Origin: Pollenia angustigena
Taxonomy: Eukaryota > Arthropoda > Insecta > Diptera > Polleniidae
Reading direction: 5' to 3'
NCBI GenBank assembly: GCA_930367215.1
Contig: OV884056.1
Span: forward strand, 255,839,127-255,903,126
DNA: 64,000 nt
Shown: piece after piece, positions 35,243-45,559 of the stretch
Numbering within the stretch: the first letter of the stretch is position 1
Layout of the letters: every line of letters starts with the position of its first letter
Notes under the pieces: model-generated
The model's database searches: none
Told to the model about the DNA's origin: nothing
What the model saw: only the letters and a program-made list of their open reading frames with translations
Program-made: the position numbers and the translations under genes

Positions 35243-35248
35243 AATAAA
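35243..35248 (+). promoter_or_regulatory. candidate poly(A) signal AATAAA
   Basis: AATAAA lies 380 bp after the beta-tubulin stop. A TG/T-rich stretch follows at 35255-35310. Confidence 0.5.
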
Positions 35249-35399
35249 AAAAAGTTTATGTTTATAAATCCGCAATTTGCGTGTAATTAATGCATACGTT
35301 TGTGTGTATGTGTGAATGTGCGTGTGAGTACATTCACAGTTATTCATGCATACGTATGTATTATGTATGTGCATCATAATTTAATATGAGTATTTTTTA

Positions 35400-35405
35400 A
35401 ATAAA
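35400..35405 (+). promoter_or_regulatory. second candidate poly(A) signal AATAAA
   Basis: AATAAA 537 bp after the stop, followed by a TGTTGTTGTTTTTTT stretch at 35442-35457. It is an alternative end for a longer UTR. Confidence 0.4.
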
Positions 35406-35912
35406 AATAATATGTACAATGAAAACAAAAAAAAATTAAAAATGTTGTTGTTTTTTTACACTGTGCTACAAAAGCGATGGGTAATATATTCAGGGGTTCT
35501 CATATAAAAAGCAATTGTAATTTGTTGGACTTTATACGAAATTACTTTAATTATAATACCCTTTACCGAAGTTAAATCTTAATGTTACAGAATCACCAAA
35601 AGTTTCAAACTTGTTGTTTATAAACTGATATAAAAAGGGCAATTGTGATAACCAGAGAAGGCAAAAAAAAGCAATATTCAATACTTTTACAGCAAAAAGA
35701 AATTATAAAAAAGCAACAAAAAATTGATAAAACAGCAAAAAAAGGACTAAAAAATTTTTTATTCTAATTCTTCCACATCATCAAAATTATTACAATGCTA
35801 GATGACTCGTGCGACTATTTCGCACCGTAATTTTTATCAATGAAAATATTAATTTTTCAATTTCTAATTATTTTTCGTCATTAGTGTTAGAAATAAGCTT
35901 TAAAATGAGATA

Positions 35913-36214
35913 TCATTCATTAAATTTGATGCGGTGGTATACGAGATATTTGCAACCGACAAAAAAAAAGTGCTTTAGAAATAATATATATGATACTATC
36001 ATGTGGGCTTTTATATTTTCAACTTTTAATTTTTTACGTCGATCTGTTAAAAGCGTTTTGTATAAAGAGAAGCTTCTTTCTAAATCAACGGAGGTTGACG
36101 GTGCATATTTAAATTTGAGAATTTCATTAGAGGTCAAACTTGTTACATATTCATCTTTTGGAACAGTACCAGACTCTAAAATATATTTTATTTCCAAAAA
36201 CTGCTGATATCCGG
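35913..36214 (-). pseudogene. hAT transposase C-terminal dimerisation domain (split copy, distal part)
   Basis: The minus-strand frame includes GYQQFLEIKYILESG, KFKYAPSTSVDLERSFSLYK and LLTDRRKKLKVENI. The pattern YAPxTSxDxERSFSxYK...L.DRR..L...N is the hAT C-terminal dimerisation motif, which holds the last catalytic Glu. The frame is open for about 100 codons. It is interrupted at 36215-36228 by the inverted array (36229-38550) and resumes at 38565. The N-terminal and central transposase parts are not found beyond that. Confidence 0.8.
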
Positions 36215-36228
36215 GATTTCTTTTTAAT
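36215..36228. repeat. 14-bp target-site duplication, left copy
   Basis: GATTTCTTTTTAAT is repeated exactly at 38551-38564. The two copies flank the inverted array. Counting the sequence once restores the hAT transposase reading frame. Confidence 0.85.
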
Positions 36229-38550
36229 CCAAATTTTTAATATTTTTAATTAGGCTTAAGTTCATGAAATTTAATTTTTATTAAATTATTTTTGTGAAGA
36301 AAGGAATTTTACAACATGAAAATTAATTAAAGTTGTTATTGATAATCTTTCATTCTTGACGTGGCTCGGGCTCGAACCCTGGCCGGCAGGTTACCATGAC
36401 ATGTTTCGATCGCAACCACTCGATCTCCTCAGATGGATTTGCCGTCTTACACTCGCAGCCATCGACGACTGCTGACGTCACTAGTCAAACATCAATCCTT
36501 AAACCATATTGTATTTTAACATTTGGTAGATCGAAATTTGCTTTCCTGAATGATTATCCATCTTTAATTGATTTTACATGTTTTTTCCTTTACTTCTGTT
36601 TTTTCGTACTTTCGTCAAGAATTTTTCTTGAAGTCCAAGTACATTTTTTGTTTTTTCACCTTGTCTTTCTCTTTTCTGTTGACCTTTTTCAGCACAACTT
36701 GAAGGACAAATGTACACATAGAGCTCGTGCCCTAGCTTTAACAATAATTAGTATTGTGGTTATTTTGTTGAACTATTTATGGTTTTTAATCCAAATTTTT
36801 AATATTTTTAATTAGGCTTAAGTTCATGAAATTTAATTTTTATTAAATTATTTTTGTGAAGAAAGGAATTTTACAACATGAAAATTAATTAAAGTTGTTA
36901 TTGATAATCTTTCATTCTTGACGTGGCTCGGGCTCGAACCCTGGCCGGCAGGTTACCATGACATGTTTCGATCGCAACCACTCGATCTCCTCAGATGGAT
37001 TTGCCGTCTTACACTCGCAGCCATCGACGACTGCTGACGTCACTAGTCAAACATCAATCCTTAAACCAAATTGTATTTTAACATTTGGTAGATCGAAATT
37101 TGCTTTCCTGAATGATTATCCATCTTTAATTGATTTTACATGTTTTTTCCTTTACTTCTGTTTTTTCGTACTTTCGTCAAGAATTTTTCTTGAAGTCCAA
37201 GTACATTTTTTGTTTTTTCACCTTGTCTTTCTCTTTTCTGTTGACCTTTTTCAGCACAACTTGAAGGACAACTTTAATTAATTTTCATGTTGTAAAATTC
37301 CTTTCTTCACAAAAATAATTTAATAAAAATTAAATTTCATGAACTTAAGCCTAATTAAAAATATTAAAAATTTGGATTAAAAACCATAAATAGTTCAACA
37401 AAATAACCACAATACTAATTATTGTTAAAGCTAGGGCACGAGCTCTATGTGTACATTTGTCCTTCAAGTTGTGCTGAAAAAGGTCAACAGAAAAGAGAAA
37501 GACAAGGTGAAAAAACAAAAAATGTACTTGGACTTCAAGAAAAATTCTTGACGAAAGTACGAAAAAACAGAAGTAAAGGAAAAAACATGTAAAATCAATT
37601 AAAGATGGATAATCATTCAGGAAAGCAAATTTCGATCTACCAAATGTTAAAATACAATTTGGTTTAAGGATTGATGTTTGACTAGTGACGTCAGCAGTCG
37701 TCGATGGCTGCGAGTGTAAGACGGCAAATCCATCTGAGGAGATCGAGTGGTTGCGATCGAAACATGTCATGGTAACCTGCCGGCCAGGGTTCGAGCCCGA
37801 GCCACGTCAAGAATGAAAGATTATCAATAACAACTTTAATTAATTTTCATGTTGTAAAATTCCTTTCTTCACAAAAATAATTTAATAAAAATTAAATTTC
37901 ATGAACTTAAGCCTAATTAAAAATATTAAAAATTTGGATTAAAAACCATAAATAGTTCAACAAAATAACCACAATACTAATTATTGTTAAAGCTAGGGCA
38001 CGAGCTCTATGTGTACATTTGTCCTTCAAGTTGTGCTGAAAAAGGTCAACAGAAAAGAGAAAGACAAGGTGAAAAAAGAAAAAACAAAAAATGTACTTGG
38101 ACTTCAAGAAAAATTCTTGACGAAAGTACGAAAAAACAGAAGTAAAGGAAAAAACATGTAAAATCAATTAAAGATGGATAATCATTCAGGAAAGCAAATT
38201 TCGATCTACCAAATGTTAAAATACAATTTGGTTTAAGGATTGATGTTTGACTAGTGACGTCAGCAGTCGTCGATGGCTGCGAGTGTAAGACGGCAAATCC
38301 ATCTGAGGAGATCGAGTGGTTGCGATCGAAACATGTCATGGTAACCTGCCGGCCAGGGTTCGAGCCCGAGCCACGTCAAGAATGAAAGATTATCAATAAC
38401 AACTTTAATTAATTTTCATGTTGTAAAATTCCTTTCTTCACAAAAATAATTTAATAAAAATTAAATTTCATGAACTTAAGCCTAATTAAAAATATTAAAA
38501 ATTTGGATTAAAAACCATAAATAGTTCAACAAAATAACCACAATACTAAT
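36229..38550. mobile_element. inverted array of four SINE-like ~562-bp units
   Basis: Unit 1 (36229-36790) and unit 2 (36791 to ~37271, truncated) are head-to-tail. From 37272 the same sequence runs inverted: an end piece to 37375, a full unit 37376-37937, a second inverted unit 37938-38506 (569 bp, with a 7-bp A-rich insertion near 38075) and 44 bp of a third. Copies are almost identical; one base differs between units 1 and 2 near 36508/37070. Each unit contains GGGTTCGAGCCC (box-B-like) and GAGTGGTTGCGATCG (box-A-like), oriented outwards from the centre. The 14-bp TSD indicates LINE-type integration of the block or of a founding unit. The 100-140-residue frames inside are copies of one chance frame. 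Confidence 0.85.
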
Positions 38551-38564
38551 GATTTCTTTTTAAT

Positions 38565-38612
38565 ATTTTCTCAAATTTCTTTTTATATTGTTGTTTCTCG
38601 ATCTTGCTAGTC
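38565..38612 (-). pseudogene. hAT transposase fragment (proximal part across the array)
   Basis: The minus strand reads TSKIEKQQYKKKFEKILK directly up to the right TSD copy. With the array and one TSD removed it continues RNPGYQQFLEI into the fragment at 35913-36214. Confidence 0.7.
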
Positions 38613-38710
38613 CGTCAAAAACTGTCAAAAGGATTTAATGAAACATTACATTAGATCTGTGAATATTATTCATTGGATGAATACTTTCAATTATGTAAAA
38701 AAATTTAGTT

Positions 38711-38808
38711 TTTTTTTTATTTTTTCTTATTTTTCTGTCTCTGGCGGGAATCGATCCCGGAACCTCGGTGCTTATAGACTAGCTCACTACCAGCTAGCCT
38801 ACCGGGTC
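38711..38808 (-). mobile_element. tRNA-derived SINE, copy 3 (5' head only)
   Basis: The minus strand has CCCGGTAGGCTAGCTGGTAG, TGAGCTAGTC and CCGGGATCGATTCCCGCC, ending at AGACAG followed by an A-rich run (T run 38711-38738). The body seen in copies 1 and 2 is missing. Confidence 0.7.
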
Positions 38809-38809
38809 A

Positions 38810-39967
38810 GTATAAAAGTTTTGGATAAAAAAACTTGTTTTTTACTCAATTAAGAGCATAAATATGAGATTAAATTGTCCATAACAACAATAACAACGTT
38901 GATTGAAAGTGGATTGAAAGTTTTTGTTTCATTACTATAATGACATTTTTATTGTAATAATGAAAATTTAACTTTATGAAGGCAATTATTGAAATATGTT
39001 GCTTTTATAAAAAAAAATTTTTTAATTCATAAAATTAATGGCATAGATCTAACATTAGATGTATGAAATTATTAAATCTTACAATTTTTAATTAACAATT
39101 AAACATTTTTTAAGGAAACTATAATTTTGTATTAATTTATGAATATAGTCATGTTTGTATATTGTTTTTTTATGTTCCCAATTAAAATTTTTTGTTTAAC
39201 TTGGACAAACTTAAGTTTTCATATATCCAATGAAAATTTTTAACGTAATTACGAAATCTAATGAAGCGATTTTAACGAAAATACTTCATTATAACTATGA
39301 AATTCCATTTAGACCATGAAAATTTTCATTTACCCAAGGAAAATTTTTTTATGAAAACGATTCATTAAATATATGAAGCATTTTTCTTTCAGTGTAGTTC
39401 TGTATGTACAATGTATTCTTGTTATTGTTGTTTTAATTGTTGTTTATTTTAACAAAGCGTCTCATCGAGTGGTTTATTGTTGTTATTGGTATTAATGTTA
39501 ACAAAGCGTCTCATCGAGTGGACAATGACTACTTGAATGCAAAAGTATAAGAATGTGTGCCTTTTGACTTTTGACGCACACATGCAAAAATCAAATGTGT
39601 ACGAAACGATGTAAAAATTACCAACGTTGAACTTTGTTTTGCATGTAAATAGTGAATGATTTTGCAGTTCTCTGGTGAGTATAAATAGACACTTGTAGAT
39701 CATATTTAGATTAATTATTTATGCATGGCGCGCAAAATTTGTACCGCTTTTAAGTTGGAGGTTAAGAAAACTTTAGAAAATAATAATGTTTAAATAAAGT
39801 TGTTTAATCATCAATAGAAATATAGACACAAGAAAACATTTTATTTAAATCGGTTTAAAAATTACTGTTACAGTTACAGAATTATTGCATAAAATCCTGC
39901 ATATTTTTCGTGTAGCACAGTGTTATTATTTGGATATTTTTAAATTAAAAGCTGTAAGAATTAATGA
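38810..39967. other. AT-rich intergenic stretch
   Basis: No gene is seen. The 21-bp segment ACAAAGCGTCTCATCGAGTG with G is directly repeated at 39453 and 39499. An inverted CACTGAAAGAAAA-like end near 39382-39394 may belong to an unidentified element. Confidence 0.4.
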
Positions 39968-39975
39968 TTATACAT

Positions 39976-41226
39976 TAGAGTTGTCAACCGATTAAGAATA
40001 ATTCGATTAATATTAAAATGGCGATTTTAGAATAACGAATAAATCGATTAATTAATATCGATTAATCGAACAATTTTTTTTATCAAAAAATAAATTAAAT
40101 AAAAGCTTAGGATTTGATTTATTCTAACCCCTTTTTAGTGTTTTTGTAAAGGGTGGTCCCACCAAAACGCACGATGTCAATTGCAAATACAACATAAAGT
40201 TTTTGGAAAATTATCTTCATATTTTTTATTATTATAGAAGGTTCTATGAAACCTATTTGTGAAACTGCTTTATTGTTTACCTCTCCATAATTGAATTTGT
40301 CAAAAACTGAAGCAAAGAAATGTCAAATTAAGTTGGTCAAACAACTTGAAGTAAAAATGTGACTCACAGTTGAAGGAAAGTTAAAAAATATGTCAGTGTT
40401 TAGTAAGAAAAATCGTGTTAGTATTTCAAAAATGTATTTAATGTTCTTATTAAACAAATATTTGACAGGCAATTCTATCAGCTGATTTCTTTTTAAATCA
40501 AACAATAACAAATTTTAAGACAGGGAATTTTTCACTCTCAAGTGAAAAACTTAGAAATTAACAAAAAACTAAAAAAATAAAAAATCGTTTTTAAATTATA
40601 TCATGAAGGATAAAATGTTGTTAATTTATTATATTTTTTTTAAATTATATATATGTATGTATATATATTTACCATTTGCGTAACTGTCACAATATTGCCA
40701 TTGAAAACGATGCCATGGAAGATAATCCAACGACATCAAAAAATGACGAGCTTGGTGCAATGAAAAAATAAATAAAGAGAGACAGCGGTTGTTCCATAGA
40801 AGAAATTGTATGCAGAAGAATGGCTGAAGATGGTAGGTCTGCAAACGCTTTTCCAAAATCCAAAGTAATATCGGATTATTTAAGTTTTACGATGTGTTTA
40901 AGTAATACATGCAACGATAAGCTTTAATAAAAAACAAATCAGATAAGGAACTATGATGAAAAGTTTTACGCATCATAAAAAGATGAAGTCAAAGCGGATT
41001 TCAGAAAAAATAAAGAGGAAAATGGAAGATGTTCCATAATTGAAGATAAATGGGCAGATATATATATTTAAAATACGTAACTTTTTTGTAAAAATAATTT
41101 TTTTTTATTCGTTATTCTCATCGATTAATCGAATAATTTGTACGGTTTAGTCTTTTTATCGAACGAACAAAAACAATTATTTGAATTATTCGAACAAAGT
41201 TGAAAGTCGAATAATTGACAACTCTA
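39976..41226 (+). mobile_element. hAT element, 1.25 kb, perfect 8-bp TSD
   Basis: The ends TAGAGTTGTCAA at both sides (inverted at the right) are flanked by TTATACAT at 39968-39975 and 41227-41234, an exact 8-bp duplication. Subterminal CGATTAAT/ATTCGA motifs recur near both ends. A decayed transposase frame lies at 40714-41063. Confidence 0.9.
40714..41063 (+). pseudogene. hAT transposase, N-terminal/central remnant
   Basis: It starts MEDNPTTSKNDELGAMKK, then after a stop EEIVCRRMAEDGRSANAFPK, and after more stops KADFRKNKEENGRCS and EDKWADIY. The order (E)IVxRxxAxDGxSxNxxxxS...EN..FSxxxDEWT matches hAT transposases just before their first catalytic Asp (here apparently ED-KW). The C-terminal half is missing. 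Confidence 0.6.
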
Positions 41227-41239
41227 TTATACATACATT

Positions 41240-42745
41240 CATACATATATGTAATCTTATATGTATGTAAAATTGCATTTGTTAAAAGGAGTAATTTACA
41301 GTGATTGTTAATTTTATTGAAAACCGCAAACAAACACTCTTATTTTGGTTTTAATGTCGGGTGTTCAATTTTACCTTTTAAAATACCAGATGCATTCAAA
41401 ATTATATTCAATTAAAATATGTATAATGGGACAAAATGCCAGAACGAAGCTATGGAGATTAAACAATTTTCCGATTTTCAAGCTCCTTTTCGCCATACAT
41501 ACTTATGGTGTTTTCTTTTCTAAAAAATAATGATGCAATTTAGTTGTGTAATATATTTATTAGGTTACACGAACCCTTACAAAGTGATACATTTTTCTAA
41601 ATTACAATGGAACAAAATAATAGCTACTTTTTACACTCAACGCTAATGTGTATTTAGCGTGTTAAATAGTGAATGCAAAGTTTGTACTAAAAGCGATATT
41701 CACCTCGCTTGTAGCAATGTTCCACATTAAATTTTCTTACAATTCCAATAAGCGTTAACAGCACTGATTTTCAATAATTAATGTCAGCTGTTGTTGAAAA
41801 TTTTGCGACAAAAAAATATAATAAAAGTAAAACAAACGAAAAACAAAAAGTTTTTATATCCAACACAATATAACTAAAAATCACAATAAAACGCAAATTG
41901 TCGGCCACCACAAGAAAAAAATACTTGCTTGCATAAAAAAGTACTTTATGCAGATGCAAAAAGGGTATTATATCACACTCAGTTATAACTGCGGGTAAGA
42001 AATGGAACAAATTTGCTATTTATTGTTGCAACATGTTTAGTAAGGAAAACGACAACTTCTCACATTTTTGCAAATATTTTTAGAATGTAACAAAAACCGG
42101 CACGAATGGTAGCATATATGGAACATTAATGTCAGAAAAGAAAACACCATTAGTTTGTATATCGTACAATGCACTATAGGTAATTTGACCCGAAATCTTG
42201 GCCAAAAATAATTTTTTGCACTTTCAATAAAAATGTTTATGCTTATGACGTTTGATTAAGAATATATCAAAGCAAATAACTGCATATTAGGTTTTTGCAA
42301 AAAAACAAATAGCTGAATTTTGGGCAGTCGAGGTTGACATTTGCAAGCAACGTGTAATTTTGATATAAATTAAAACGTTTCCTAATAGTTATTAAACAAA
42401 AAGAAGAAAATCGTGCATAATATAGAGAAGAGAGGGGATAGTAAGTTATTAAGACAAAAAAAAAATTTTTTTGGTGAACGTTATTGCTTTTGTTAACAAA
42501 ACGTGTAATTCTAACTTAACCCCAAAGAAATGTCATTTTCCATAAATATAAGCTTCGCATAAGCTTTTGATAATATTGGCCGAGTACTGCCATGTTTTTC
42601 TTTGATGAAAAGTGTTAAGAAAAGAATTCTGAATTTTTTTTTTTTTTTACTTTACGTTGCGATTTTTTGAGTTTTTTTTGATTTATATCATCTTTCAGAC
42701 AGCCTCAGCTTAAACTATAGGGAACTTTCTAATGTTTTGATTTGT
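41240..42745. other. AT-rich intergenic stretch
   Basis: No supported feature; only short frames. Confidence 0.35.
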
Positions 42746-42749
42746 GAAA

Positions 42750-43102
42750 AAAATTAAAAGAAAAAGACTGATGCTGTTTGCAATGTTATTATCAGTGAAA
42801 TTGATTTAAATAAAGTTTCAAAAAAAGATTTGGCTTCGTTAAAGCAAAAGGTACAGACTATTTGTAAAAACTTATCCCGGAAAAATAAACGACTTTTGCA
42901 AGCAAAACCAAAACTGATTTTGTCTGCATGGCTTGTACGCCATTTTGTTGGCCCTTTTGCGTGTTTTCCTTGTGCCAAATTTGAAAAAAATGAATCCGTT
43001 AGTTTTCGAGATATTCAGTTTTTTACTTTCTTTCATATGATGTCAACCCTAAAAAATTCTACTATACCAAAAATCAAAAACCACAGCGTTCCTGCCCATT
43101 AA
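42750..43102 (+). CDS. unrecognised open frame, ~110 codons
   Basis: The frame contains TDAVCNVIISEIDLNKVSKK, LASLKQKVQTICKNLSRKNK and AWLVRHFVGPFACFPCAKFE, ending TAA near 43102. Its composition is more protein-like than the other frames of the region: charged, with a heptad-like helix at the start and three Cys in the middle. It has no ATG near its beginning and no exon or intron context. It could be a transposon gene fragment. I do not recognise it. Confidence 0.25.
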
Positions 43103-43352
43103 AACTCTTAAATTCCAAATTTCAGCCATATCGGTCTGAAATTACCTAGTGTGCAACGTAGTAAAACTGATATATAAATTGTAAAATACCTTAGCTATTT
43201 GGAAACTACAGTGTGAAGCTGAGGACCTTTTTAGTCTTATATTAAAACTCCTTTTCTCAACACGGGCTAGATCTAGAGAGATGGCAGAATTTATCAATCA
43301 CAATAATTTTTAATAGAAGGGTTTCTTAATTTTCATTTGTTTTAATCCCACA

Positions 43353-43435
43353 CCACAATAGTGGAGAGGGAATAATGCATTTGCGCTGATGTGTGTAACA
43401 CTTTAAAATATTGATCCTAGACAAGTGATGCTCAT
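43353..43435 (+). repeat. Helitron-like family H2 fragment
   Basis: CACACCACAATAGTGGAGAG followed by GCTGATGTGTGTAACACTTT and ATTGATCCTAGAC, as in the other H2 copies. Only this end is present. Confidence 0.5.
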
Positions 43436-43703
43436 TTAAGCAAACAATTGTTTAAAAGCCCCACCCCTATGTTTTTACGCTCACTAATTAAGTTGCACAT
43501 GAACGGAAGCTGTGTTGAACTTGTTTCAAACACAGTATGTCAGATAAAATTAAAAGAAGATTTAAGTGGAGTTTTCTTCGATATAATTCTTTTTTAGATA
43601 TAATTCTTAATATCCAAACATTCTCGCAGTTCACATTTTTATGGTAAAATTGGAAAATTTCCAATACTTATCGTTTTTTAAAAATGTTTAAAAGTCAATT
43701 TAA

Positions 43704-44942
43704 AACAAGTTAGAGTGCTATATTCGGCTGTGCCGAATCTTTGATACCCTCCACCGACAGTTCGAATGTTTAAGGAGTAATATCTGTATGATGTTATTAT
43801 TATCTTAAACTGTGACGATTTGTTATTAATTATGGTTTTAGGCGACTAAACTGTTTTCCGGTAGTAGGGTTTATATGGGGCCTAGGGTAAATTATGGACC
43901 GATCATCACGAAATTTCACAGCGTCATTTCTAGTCCTTTAAAACTGTGACGTACCAATTTCTGTTATGCTAGCATTAGTAGTTATGGTTTTAGGTGTACT
44001 AAACTGTTTTCCGGGAGTAGGGTTTCTATGGGGCCTAGGGTAAATTATGGACCGATCATCACGAAATTTTACAGCGTCATTTCTAGTCCTTTAAAAACTG
44101 TGACGTACCAAATTTTGTTACGCTAGCGTTATTCTTACGGTTTTAGGCGTACTAAACTCTTTTCAGGTAGTAGGGTTTATATGGGGCCTAGGGTAAATTA
44201 TGGACCGATCATCACGAAATTTCACAGCGTCATTTCTAGTCCTTTAAAACTGTGACGTACCAATTTCTGTTATGCTAGCATTAGTAGTTATGGTTTTAGG
44301 TGTACTAAACTGTTTTCCGGGAGTAGGGTTTCTATGGGGCCTAGGGTAAATTATGTACCAATCTTCACGAAATTTCAGAGTGTTATTTCTAGTCCTAAAA
44401 AACTGTGACGTACCAAATTTTGTTACGCTAGCGTTATTCTTACGGTTTTAGGCGTACTAAACTCTTTTCCGGTAGTAGGGTTTATATGGGGCCTAAGGTT
44501 AACTATGGACCGATCGTCACGAAATTTCACAGTGTTATTTTTAGTCCTAAAAAACTGTGACGTACCAAATTTTGTTACGCTAGCGTTATTTTTTACGGTT
44601 TTAGGCGTACTAAACTGTTTTCCGGGAGTATTTTTTATATGGGGCTTTGGGTAAATTATGGACGGATCTTCACGAAATTTAACAGCGTGATTTCCAGTCA
44701 AATAAAACAAATTTTTCCAAAATCTTATCTCATTCCGTGCCTTATTCCAGCATTTATGTTATTTTTTGTAACAAAATTATCAATTTTTTTTAGGAGGTGG
44801 TTCCACATTTTTATTCATAGCTCTGGTCCTACTGAACCGATTTTGCTGGATTTCAATCCCAAACTGCTTAGGATAACTACAAGCAATTTGGCACCAAGTT
44901 TGTTCATTTCTTTTGAGTTGTTCGAAAGTGAGCGTGTTTTCA

Positions 44943-44980
<38 letters not shown>

Positions 44981-45126
44981 GGACATGGCTAAATCGACTT
45001 AGAATTACTCAAGGACCCAGAATATATATACTTTATGGGGTCTGAGATGAGTAATAAAAAAGTTTCACACGGAATGACAAACTTAATATACCCTCTTTAC
45101 AACTAATTGTGGTGGAGGGTATAAAA
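43704..45126 (+). mobile_element. Helitron/Helentron-like repeat, family H, copy 3 (1.4 kb)
   Basis: It starts AACAAGTTAGAGTGCTAT, then the hairpin ATTCGGC-TGT-GCCGAAT, then ATACCCTCCACCG. It ends CTAATTGTGGTGGAGGGTAT with AAAA. The centre is a 153-bp tandem array (43864-44720). Near the right end the tract ACAGACAGACAGACAGACAG (44948-44980) precedes GACTTAGAATTACTC and ATATATATACTTTATGGGGT, the conserved 3' part shared with 10225-11426. Confidence 0.65.
43864..44720 (+). repeat. 153-bp tandem array with 306-bp higher-order period
   Basis: Unit starts (GTAGGGTTTATATGG or variant) are at about 43864, 44017, 44170, 44323, 44475 and 44628, a spacing of 152-153 bp. Units 1 and 3, and units 2 and 4, are more alike than neighbours: TTAGTAGTTATGGTTTTAGG occurs before units 2 and 4 only, GCGTTATTCTTACGGTTTTA before 3 and 5. 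The array therefore grew by duplicating a dimer. Confidence 0.85.
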
Positions 45127-45149
45127 ATAGGATGAAGATGGAGTTTGCT

Positions 45150-45551
45150 ATTTCTTTTTTTTTTTTTTTTTTTGGTTGCAAGTATTAGGTTTTCACCAGA
45201 CTTTTGATCGCCTATCTCTTCCAAACAAATTAAAACGCTTAAGTTGGCAAACGCCAACTTAAGCGTTCTACTTTTCACACTTATGAGTTGTTTTTTCCGT
45301 GGAACTATGCTGTTATATTCCCTTTTCCGTAATGCTCTTTGAACTGTTTTTGGATGAGCATGTTTATTCAAAGAATTAGCGATATCATCCGCTATTTTGG
45401 TTGCACTTACTCTGGGATTTTTCTTGACTTATCGTGGGTCATGGCTAGGATCCCGATTAGAAAGTGTTTTTTGTTGGCCGCTTCTAACCATATTTTCAAT
45501 TTAAAATTTTTGTTTATAATTTCTAACGCTGTTCTGGGCGCTGAAAAATAG
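45150..45551 (-). pseudogene. Tc1-like transposase, N-terminal remnant
   Basis: The minus strand reads KNPRVSATKIADDIANSLNK (near 45,420-45,360), HPKTVQRALRKREYNSIVPR and KKQLISVKSRTLKLAFAN. This is the end of the second HTH and the linker of Tc1-like transposases. The expected DDE region that should follow is replaced by an unrelated stretch and an A-rich run (the T run at 45150-45172 on plus). The copy abuts repeat H copy 3. Confidence 0.65.
45234..45267. repeat. perfect 15-bp hairpin inside Tc1 remnant
   Basis: AACGCTTAAGTTGGC, loop AAAC, GCCAACTTAAGCGTT. The arms are perfect complements. Confidence 0.9.
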
Positions 45552-45559
45552 ATAATTCA

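Larger units (their letters stand above)
34864..35440 (+). other. beta-tubulin 3' UTR region
   Basis: The sequence after the stop contains several CA/TG-rich microsatellite tracts (34960-35085, 35290-35380) and candidate polyadenylation signals. The UTR end is inferred, not seen. Confidence 0.6.

Noticed and set aside
36396..38339. Five similar 84-139-codon frames in the SINE-like array
   Set aside because: They are copies of one frame multiplied by the array. They begin inside the tRNA-like head, are hydrophobic because the DNA is T-rich, and show no codon-level constraint.
44423..44992. Overlapping frames of 95 and 117 codons
   Set aside because: They lie in the 153-bp tandem array and the GACA microsatellite; repetitive translation only.
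45234..45267. microRNA precursor
   Set aside because: The arms are only 15 bp with a 4-base loop, too short for a pre-miRNA, and it lies in a transposase remnant.
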